Below are positions 58,650 through 64,000 of a stretch of 64,000 bases of DNA, in pieces. A model generated the notes under the pieces. It was given only the letters and a program-made list of their open reading frames with translations, searched no databases and had not been told where the DNA came from. The stretch spans positions 2,356,001 through 2,420,000 of the forward strand of contig OY969553.1 in assembly GCA_963700925.1 (NCBI GenBank). The letters run 5' to 3'. Position numbers and translations under genes: made by a program. This DNA comes from CAWJMD01 sp963700925. Its GTDB lineage: Bacteria; Actinomycetota; Actinomycetes; Actinomycetales; CAWJMD01. Positions within the stretch are counted from its first letter, which is position 1. The number at the start of each line of letters is the position of its first letter.

Positions 58650-59278
58650 TCATCCTGTACGCGTGCCTCCTCCTGGCGGCCGTCTTCGCGCTCGCGCCGG
58701 GCTTCGACCTGCGGCGCCTGGCGCGCATCCGCCTGCGGCACACGTGGCTGGTGTGGCTGGCCCTGGTCGACCAGGTGGTCGTGATCTCCTTCCTGCCGGA
58801 CGTGGGGCAGCTCAACAACTTCGCCCACCTCGCCTCCTACGTGCTGGCAGCAGCATTCGCCGTCCTGAACTTCCGGTCCGCCGGCACCTGGGTGGTCGGC
58901 GTCGGTGGCGCCTCCAACCTGGCGGCCATCGTCGCGAACGGAGGCACGATGCCGGCGTCACGCTCGGCGCTCGAAGCCTCGGGGTGGCACGCACCCGCTG
59001 GACACTTCGCCAACTCCGCCGTCGTGGCCGAGCCGCGCCTGGCCTTCCTCGGCGACGTGTTCGTCACGCCGTCGTGGCTCCCCGTCCAGAGCGTCTTCAG
59101 CATCGGCGACGTCGTGATCGTGGTGGGAGTAGCGGTGTTCCTGTCCGCAGCCTGCCGCCGCAGGCTGGATGACGCACCGACGAGCGACGCCGGTCCCCTC
59201 CTCGACCGAACGGCGCCCCTCGCTTCCACGGAGCAGGAGCGACGACAGCTGGCGCGGTGGCGCGACGAGCTGGCCTGA
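58646..59278 (+). CDS. DUF5317 membrane protein
   Basis: 210 residues from ATG 58646, overlapping the GGDEF-EAL stop. About five membrane segments (ILYACLLLAAVFALAPGFDL; LVWLALVDQVVVISFLPDV; FAHLASYVLAAAFAVLNF; VGGASNLAAIVANGGTMPAS; IGDVVIVVGVAVFLSAA). The NGGTMPAS and LGDVF patterns are typical of DUF5317. Function unknown; coupling to a c-di-GMP enzyme suggests a linked membrane role. Confidence 0.8.
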   Translation: MIILYACLLLAAVFALAPGFDLRRLARIRLRHTWLVWLALVDQVVVISFLPDVGQLNNFAHLASYVLAAAFAVLNFRSAGTWVVGVGGASNLAAIVANGGTMPASRSALEASGWHAPAGHFANSAVVAEPRLAFLGDVFVTPSWLPVQSVFSIGDVVIVVGVAVFLSAACRRRLDDAPTSDAGPLLDRTAPLASTEQERRQLARWRDELA

Positions 59279-59343
59279 GCCCGACTTGTCCAGACTGGGC
59301 GGCGTTGCCCGAAAGAACGGGCGGGGCTGGATAGCCTGGGCCC

Positions 59344-59754
59344 ATGCCCGAGGCTGCCCGCTCCTTCAGCTCCGACATGAGGAGCGTGAGTGTGGCACGG
59401 CGGTTCCTGAAGGAGACGACGGAGGCGTGGGGGGCATCGAACTACACGTTCGGTGCACCCCTCGTGCTGACGGAGCTGGCCACCAACGCGGTGCTGCACG
59501 CGCGCACGCCCTACGAAGTCCACCTGTCGCTGGACGCCGCGCAGCTGGTCGTCGAGGTCCAGGACGCCAGCCCCCGCCTACCCCGCCAACGCAAGTACGA
59601 GACCGACTCTGCGACGGGGCGCGGCCTGAGGCTGGTGGCCGCCCTGTGCGAGGACTGGGGAGCCAAGGCAACCACGGCCGGCAAGGTCGTCTGGGCCGCG
59701 GTTCGCACCGACGAGCAGAACGCCGTGGCCCGCAACCGGAGGTGGACAGCATGA
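59344..59754 (+). CDS. RsbW-like histidine-kinase-type ATPase
   Basis: 136 residues from ATG 59344. HATPase_c_2 fold: N-box VLTELATNAVLHARTPYEVH, VVEVQDASPRLPRQ, and G-box ATGRGLRLVAALCEDWGAK. No dimerisation/His domain, so it fits anti-sigma or serine-kinase switch proteins of the RsbW/SpoIIAB type. The PAS-PP2C phosphatase 470 bp further on is the usual counter-player in such switches. The STAS anti-anti-sigma partner is not in the window. Overlaps the next gene by four bases. Confidence 0.86.
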   Translation: MPEAARSFSSDMRSVSVARRFLKETTEAWGASNYTFGAPLVLTELATNAVLHARTPYEVHLSLDAAQLVVEVQDASPRLPRQRKYETDSATGRGLRLVAALCEDWGAKATTAGKVVWAAVRTDEQNAVARNRRWTA

Positions 59755-60233
59755 CGGCCAAGCAGGACCCACCGGGAGCCTCGACGCTGACGGTTCACGT
59801 GCTCGGGTTGCCCGTCGACGTGCAGCAGCGGGCCCAGCAGCACAACGAGGGGTTGGTTCGTGAGCTCACCCTGATCGCGGAGCAGCTGCGTCGGCAGGGG
59901 GCTCACGGCGAACTGCCGGTCCGCCTGGTGGCGCTGGTCGAACACCTCACCAGCCAGTACGCGGGGTCGTCCCAGGAGCAGGAGCAGCAGCTCGAGGATG
60001 CGTACGAAAGCGGCAGCGAGACAGTGGATCTCACGTATGAGTTGCCGTTCTCGGCCGCCGAAGGCGCACGCGCTCTGGGCGAGATGCTGGACGAGGCCGA
60101 CGAGTACTGCCGCGAGGGTAAGCACCTTCTGACCCTGGCGACGCCGCCCGACCTGCTGGCCTACCGCCGCTGGTTCCTCTCCGAGTTCATCGAGCAGGCA
60201 GTGGGACGCGCGCCAACTCCATGGACTCAGTGA
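59751..60233 (+). CDS. Conserved hypothetical protein, coupled to RsbW-like gene
   Basis: 160 residues from ATG 59751 (ATGA overlap with the ATPase gene). Helical and acidic, with no membrane segment: LGLPVDVQQRAQQHNEGLVR, HGELPVRLVALVEHLTSQYA, SSQEQEQQLEDAYESGSETV, ELPFSAAEGARALGEMLDEA, LLTLATPPDLLAYRRWFLSE. No known domain recognised. Coupling to the switch ATPase suggests a protein partner. Its end overlaps the PP2C gene end by 7 bp (convergent). Confidence 0.75.
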   Translation: MTAKQDPPGASTLTVHVLGLPVDVQQRAQQHNEGLVRELTLIAEQLRRQGAHGELPVRLVALVEHLTSQYAGSSQEQEQQLEDAYESGSETVDLTYELPFSAAEGARALGEMLDEADEYCREGKHLLTLATPPDLLAYRRWFLSEFIEQAVGRAPTPWTQ

Positions 60234-62368
60234 GCGGTGTCTGCGGTCAGTCGCACGGCGAGCAGCGCCACGTCGTCCTCGCTGTCACCCGGGACGAGCC
60301 GAGCCAGCACCTGGTCGCAGACGCTCTCCAGCGGCAGCTGGGCTGTATCGCGTAGAACGCTCGCCAGGACGCCGATCCCCTCGTCGAGGCCGGAGCCCCG
60401 CCGTTCGACCAGCCCGTCGGTGTACAGCAGGACGGTGCATCCCTGCGTCAGGGCGGTGACGTGGTTCGTCCGGCCTGACGTGGGATCCACGCCGAGCAGC
60501 AGGTCTGCCTCTTCCGCGACCAGGGCCTCCACACGCCCGTTCGGCCAGACCAGCATCGCGGGCGGGTGCCCGGCGCTGGACCACCGCAGGTCGACACGGC
60601 TCTGGTCGGCGACCTGGTTCGTCTCCAGGCTCATGACGAGCGCCGTGGCCATGGTTTCGAGCGCCAGCCCTTCGATGATGGCCTCGACGCGAGTCAGTAG
60701 CTCTGCCGGACCGTCGCCGGTCGTAAAGGCAACGCCGCGCAGCAGTCCGCGTAGCTGACTCATCTCCGCCGCGGCCTGACTGTCGTGCCCGAAGACGTCG
60801 CCGATAACGAGTTCTGTTGCGCCAGAAGGCGTGACGAAGGCGTCATACCAGTCGCCGCCGACGTGCACGTCGTGGGTTGCCGGCTCGTACCGAACGGCGA
60901 TCTGAAGGCCGCTCGATTTCGGGGGGTCAGTGAGGAGGCTGTACTGCAGGGCTTCCGAGAAGTTGCGTTGGCGCGCGAACGCCAGTGCGTTCTCCCGTGA
61001 CCGGTCAGCGCGGCTTCGGTCGGCTCGGCGCAGGACGCTGACGTCGGAGATCATGCACAGGGTGCCGGCGTCCGGACTGGCGGACATGGCGATGGGCGCC
61101 GTGGAGACCAGCAGGTCGATGCTCGTCCCGTCAGGGCGTCTGACCGTCACCTCGTGCTGGGTGGGGAGCGCGTTCGCTGTTGATGGGACGGTGGTTGCAG
61201 GCAGCAGGAAGGAGCCGTCCATGCCGGGTAGGTCGCCGGCGTCGTAACCGAGCAGCCTGGCGGTGCGCGGGTTGGCGAAGGTGAAGCGGCCGCGGGCGTC
61301 CAGGATGCTGATGCCCTCCTGGGCGTTCTCGACGATGGTCCGGTATCGCTCCTCGCTGGCGCGTAGCGCACGTTCGGCCAGCCAGCTCTCGGTGTCGTCC
61401 TGGGTGTGAACCACGACCAGGTCGGGTGGGACCGGGACCATGGTGATGTGCAGGTGCTGCTCGAGCCCACCTGCGGTGTGGGACACGGTGTCTCGCTCCA
61501 GCACGACGCCTGTGGTCAGGGACCGGGTCAGGTGGGTCAGCAGCTGCGCGTCGTGCCGGTAGAACTCGTGCGCAGGCGTGCCCAAGGCGTCCGCAGCGGA
61601 CTGCCCGGTCAGATACGTCGCGGCGTCGTTCAGGTCGATCAGGACCAAGCCGTCAGCGCCGTTCTGCCAGGTGTGCGCCGGCACGGGCGCTCCCCGGTAC
61701 AGCGCCTCGAAGCGCTGCTGGCTGGCTCGGACCTCGTCCAGCAGGCGATGCTCGGCGGTCAGGTCGGTGAACGTCAGACAGGTCAGCTGCTCATCGTCGA
61801 CATCCAGACGCGACAACCCGACCAGCACCGACACCACCTGCGCGTCAGACCCCTCACCTGGTCCCTCGTCCGGCCGCTGCAGCCGCAGCTCGAACGTGGT
61901 CCCCTCCGTGGCCGAACCGACCGCCGCCGCCAACCTGTCCCGATCAGCCTCGACCACGAACTCACTCATCTGCCGAGCCGCCACCTCGGCCGCAGGACAC
62001 CCCAGCAACAGGCCCAGCCGGTCGTTGGCGAACAACACCACCCCAGTGCTCGACAGCGTCGCCGCACCCTCCTGCATGTTCTCCACGAAGATCCGGTACG
62101 GCCGGTCCGCACCCGACAACGTGAACACCTGGTCACCCGGCGCACTGGTGCTCACCACCAGCGCATCCACCTCACCGTGCCGGATCGCCCGCAACGTCTC
62201 CTCAGCCTCGACCAACCGAGCCCGCGTCTCCGCCAATGACGACAGCTCCGCTTGAGCGGCCTCCAGACTCGCCACCAGGTCGAGATGGAGGCCCTCGGCT
62301 CTGAGGGTGGGGCTGTTTTCGTCCGCGGTCGTTTCTGCAGCGGCGTGATGATGGTGGGTCGAGGCCAT
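60227..62368 (-). CDS. PAS-domain PP2C phosphatase (RsbU/SpoIIE type)
   Basis: 713 residues from ATG 62368, opening with a short HHHH tract. A coiled-coil-like stretch (~30-70; ASLEAAQAELSSLAETRARL) leads to three PAS-type domains at ~85-205, ~215-330 and ~335-455 (VENMQEGAATLSSTGVVLFA and VENAQEGISILDARGRFTFA repeat the same motif). The SpoIIE-type phosphatase at ~480-710 has VGGDWYDAF, VIGDVFGHDSQAAAEMSQLR, SSAGHPPAMLVW, LLYTDGLVERRGSG and DSEDDVALLAVRL, with the metal-binding Asp present. Dephosphorylates a Ser/Thr regulator in partner-switching control. It follows the KaiB genes by 2 bp in one operon. Confidence 0.9.
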   Translation of the reverse strand: MASTHHHHAAAETTADENSPTLRAEGLHLDLVASLEAAQAELSSLAETRARLVEAEETLRAIRHGEVDALVVSTSAPGDQVFTLSGADRPYRIFVENMQEGAATLSSTGVVLFANDRLGLLLGCPAAEVAARQMSEFVVEADRDRLAAAVGSATEGTTFELRLQRPDEGPGEGSDAQVVSVLVGLSRLDVDDEQLTCLTFTDLTAEHRLLDEVRASQQRFEALYRGAPVPAHTWQNGADGLVLIDLNDAATYLTGQSAADALGTPAHEFYRHDAQLLTHLTRSLTTGVVLERDTVSHTAGGLEQHLHITMVPVPPDLVVVHTQDDTESWLAERALRASEERYRTIVENAQEGISILDARGRFTFANPRTARLLGYDAGDLPGMDGSFLLPATTVPSTANALPTQHEVTVRRPDGTSIDLLVSTAPIAMSASPDAGTLCMISDVSVLRRADRSRADRSRENALAFARQRNFSEALQYSLLTDPPKSSGLQIAVRYEPATHDVHVGGDWYDAFVTPSGATELVIGDVFGHDSQAAAEMSQLRGLLRGVAFTTGDGPAELLTRVEAIIEGLALETMATALVMSLETNQVADQSRVDLRWSSAGHPPAMLVWPNGRVEALVAEEADLLLGVDPTSGRTNHVTALTQGCTVLLYTDGLVERRGSGLDEGIGVLASVLRDTAQLPLESVCDQVLARLVPGDSEDDVALLAVRLTADTAH

Positions 62369-62370
62369 GG

Positions 62371-62739
62371 CTACCCCCGCCCGAGCCCCAGCTCGGGAGC
62401 CGGGTCGATGTCGAGCGCAGACAACACGCGGCTGGTGTCGGAGAGGTCTCCCACGAGGACTCGCCTGGGGAGCGGGTGCTCCTTGATCAAGGTCGGCGAC
62501 GCCACGACGCCGTGAAGCGCCATCACCTCGGGCTCGCGGTGCACGTCGACGACGCTCAGCCGGTGGCGGTCCGGCAGGTGGACGTCGCAGATGGCGCGGA
62601 CCGCGGTGACGGCGCGGGCGGACAGGGCGGATGCTCCGCTGACAAAGAGCGTCAGGTCGTACGTGGCGGTGGCCAGCTCGCGGAGCGCTGTCTCGAACTC
62701 GTGCAGGGTCCCGTCCTGCTCCGCTGCCGCCGTGCTCAT
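62371..62739 (-). CDS. Divergent KaiB-like protein
   Basis: 122 residues. KaiB thioredoxin-like fold: YDLTLFVSGASALSARAVTA, SVVDVHREPEVMALHGVVAS, PTLIKEHPLPRRVLVGDLSD and SRVLSALDI, aligned with the typical YVAGASPKSL, PTLVRALPPP and GDLSDTERVL of the neighbour. The N-terminus (~25 residues) is extra. More diverged than the upstream copy, e.g. HPLP for LPPP. Likely binds KaiC or a related ATPase with altered timing or specificity. Stop lies 42 bp from the first KaiB gene's stop codon region. Confidence 0.88.
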   Translation of the reverse strand: MSTAAAEQDGTLHEFETALRELATATYDLTLFVSGASALSARAVTAVRAICDVHLPDRHRLSVVDVHREPEVMALHGVVASPTLIKEHPLPRRVLVGDLSDTSRVLSALDIDPAPELGLGRG

Positions 62740-62780
62740 CGTGGGCTCATCGTGGGCTCATCGGGGGCTCGGCGGGGGGC

Positions 62781-63155
62781 TCATCGGGCTTTGCCATCGA
62801 TCTGAAGGCTGAGAAGCACGCGTTCGGTGTCGGACAGGTCCCCGATGATCTTGCGCATCGGAGGCGGGAGCGCCCTGACCAGCGTCGGGATGGCCACGAT
62901 GTCGTCGCTGCGGGCCAGCTGGGGCCGCTTGACCAGGTCGAGGATCTCGATCTCGTACCTGCCGGCGAGGTGCCGGTCGCAGAGCTTGCGGAGGTTGGCG
63001 AAGGCCTTCAACGACTTGGGCGACGCGCCGGCGACGTAGAGCTTCAGGTGCCACATCTGTTGGCCCGCGTCGACTTGGCCCGCATCGACGTGGCCCGCGT
63101 CGACAGGAACCGGCTCAACAACTTCCGGGTCAGGGTGGTCGGGCACCAGCTTCAT
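62781..63155 (-). CDS. kaiB: Circadian clock protein KaiB
   Basis: 124 residues from ATG 63155 (GTG 63158 also possible), overlapping the KaiC stop. Canonical KaiB: LYVAGASPKSLKAFANLRKL, YEIEILDLVKRPQLARSDDI, AIPTLVRALPPPMRKIIGDL and SDTERVLLSLQI. The N-terminal ~35 residues are extra and carry the repeat VDAGHVDAGQVDAGQ. In cyanobacteria KaiB switches fold to bind phosphorylated KaiC. Here it would bind the KaiC encoded just upstream; KaiA is not present in the window. Confidence 0.93.
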   Translation of the reverse strand: MKLVPDHPDPEVVEPVPVDAGHVDAGQVDAGQQMWHLKLYVAGASPKSLKAFANLRKLCDRHLAGRYEIEILDLVKRPQLARSDDIVAIPTLVRALPPPMRKIIGDLSDTERVLLSLQIDGKAR

Positions 63156-64000
63156 CACGGGGCCTTGGGCGCATCTGCGCTGCGCAATCGACCCTGCTCG
63201 ACCCGTTGCTCGGCGCGATCCTCGCCGTCCGTGGATCCCTGCCGCAAGAGGCGGTCAACCGCGTCGGACTCGGCTTCGAAGTCGCGCCACATGATCGCGG
63301 CCTGTGCCTCAACCGACTTGCGGCGTAGCTCGAGGTTGAGCTTGCGCTGCTCCAGGTCCTGCCGCCTGACCGTCGCCTTGAGACGCTCGGCGGACTCCTG
63401 TGCCGCACGCGCAGAGCCAGTGAGAACGTGCTGCGTACCGACGTAGACGTCGGCTAGCTCGATGCCGCTGTCGGTGATGAGGAACTCTCGGACCTGGTTC
63501 GAGTGCGCCATTCCGCGGGACTTGAGGATGTACAGGGCGCGGTTGCGCTCCCCGTTCCCCTCCATCGACTTCACGAGAAGCCAGGTGTCGATCAGCGAGG
63601 CGATCGGCTGCTCGGAGTTCTCGGCGTCGCTGTCGCCGCCGCTGCCGACGCCGACGAAGACGGCCGTGATGGCCTGCCCCTTGAGGTGGTCGATGTTCCT
63701 CGTCATCATCTCGGACACCTCGCCCCCACGTCCGCCGCCGAGCAGGTCCGAGATCGGGTCCATCACCACGAGCGACGGTTTGAACTCCATCACCAGGTTC
63801 TGGATCGCGGACAGGTGGCCCTCCAGCCCGAGCACGCTGGGTCGCACGCAGTGGAACTGCAGAAGGCCGGCCTCCACCCAGCGGCCGAGGTCGATCCCGA
63901 CCGAGGCCATGTTGCGGATGATCTGTGGTTCGGACTCCTCGAAGGCGACGTACAGGGCGCGCTCGCCGCCGGAACACGTCGCGTTGCAGAACTGCGCGAC
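63155..64000 (-). CDS. kaiC: KaiC-family ATPase, C-terminal part (runs off window)
   Basis: The last 281 codons. Visible: GGERALYVAFEESEPQIIRN, LQFHCVRPSVLGLEGHLSAI, Walker B SLVVMDPISDLLGGG, and ALYILKSRGMAHSNQVREFL followed by ITDSGIELADVYVG, all typical of the C-terminal RecA domain. Aligned to cyanobacterial KaiC, the phosphorylation segment HISTITD is PIASLID here: Ser431 is Ala and Thr432 is Ser. After ~residue 170 comes a long charged coiled coil (RRQDLEQRKLNLELRRKSVE) that cyanobacterial KaiC lacks. Likely an ATPase with altered or no autophosphorylation. Couples to kaiB (TGATG). Confidence 0.92.
   Translation of the reverse strand, partial: VAQFCNATCSGGERALYVAFEESEPQIIRNMASVGIDLGRWVEAGLLQFHCVRPSVLGLEGHLSAIQNLVMEFKPSLVVMDPISDLLGGGRGGEVSEMMTRNIDHLKGQAITAVFVGVGSGGDSDAENSEQPIASLIDTWLLVKSMEGNGERNRALYILKSRGMAHSNQVREFLITDSGIELADVYVGTQHVLTGSARAAQESAERLKATVRRQDLEQRKLNLELRRKSVEAQAAIMWRDFEAESDAVDRLLRQGSTDGEDRAEQRVEQGRLRSADAPKAP

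Noticed and set aside
1..64000. CRISPR arrays, rRNA genes, complete tRNA genes, insertion sequences or prophage structural genes
   Set aside because: None seen on reading both strands; only the tRNA-Arg fragment and ~85-bp repeats suggest past mobility.

Overview
The window is high-GC, densely packed, double-strand-coding DNA with many GTG/TTG starts, ATGA/GTGA stop-start overlaps and terminators without U-tracts. Together with a very close NmtR-like nickel/cobalt sensor, a SARP regulator, a DUF5317 protein and a (2Fe-2S) ferredoxin-like protein, this points to a high-GC actinobacterium, probably a soil type such as Nocardioidaceae. The family placement is inference. All assignments were made by reading the sequence and translations; no database search was run.

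Region 1 (1-16.8 kb): the start of malate synthase G (minus strand) is divergent from an IclR regulator. A first catabolic module follows: a DAO-type FAD oxidoreductase and two cupins; two MATE and two MFS exporters; a methylmalonate-semialdehyde dehydrogenase gene broken by two frameshifts; a LysR regulator; and a class III aminotransferase, APH-type kinase, HAD-II hydrolase and ROK-like regulator set. A degenerate 3' end of a DAO-type gene lies at 8.29-8.41 kb.

Region 2 (16.8-38 kb): a long minus-strand operon (solute-binding protein, HAD-II, FAD oxidoreductase, two permeases, GntR/FCD repressor, two ATPases, cation efflux protein, second FAD oxidoreductase) is divergent from an aldehyde dehydrogenase. 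Next come a gabT-like aminotransferase with a fourth FAD oxidoreductase, divergent from gabD and a tartrate/D-malate-type dehydrogenase, then a Cys/Met-type PLP enzyme divergent from a cupin and a His-rich cation efflux protein. Regions 1 and 2 share paralogous parts (HAD-II, cupin, DAO, class III aminotransferase). They look like a duplicated amine/amino-acid catabolic island: import, flavin-dependent amine oxidation, aldehyde oxidation, transamination and entry into the TCA cycle. The octamer TGTYAACA recurs in five intergenic regions of the two modules and may be the operator of the embedded GntR/FCD regulator. The substrate is unknown.

Region 3 (38-44 kb): a ferredoxin-reductase-like flavoprotein, a FetB-like permease, a complete NmtR / P1B-4 ATPase metal-resistance locus with a recognisable operator, a 2Fe-2S protein and a diguanylate cyclase.

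Region 4 (44-50 kb): a decayed island. It starts at a 29-nt tRNA-Arg(ACG) fragment (likely an old attachment site) and holds ~85-bp imperfect direct repeats, broken VOC, HAD and nucleotidyltransferase genes, an intact XRE partner with its operator, two RibD-like reductases and other small genes.

Region 5 (50-64 kb): regulation and signalling. It has a short SARP regulator, a small secreted Cys-rich protein, a WYL regulator, two more c-di-GMP enzymes, two small ORFs below usual annotation cut-offs, and a stress/timing cluster: an RsbW-like ATPase, a conserved hypothetical, a PAS-PP2C phosphatase, two different KaiB proteins and a KaiC that runs off the window. The KaiC/KaiB/KaiB/PP2C group is the most unusual system here. 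Several genes carry apparent small frameshifts, so either decay or consensus errors should be kept in mind throughout.
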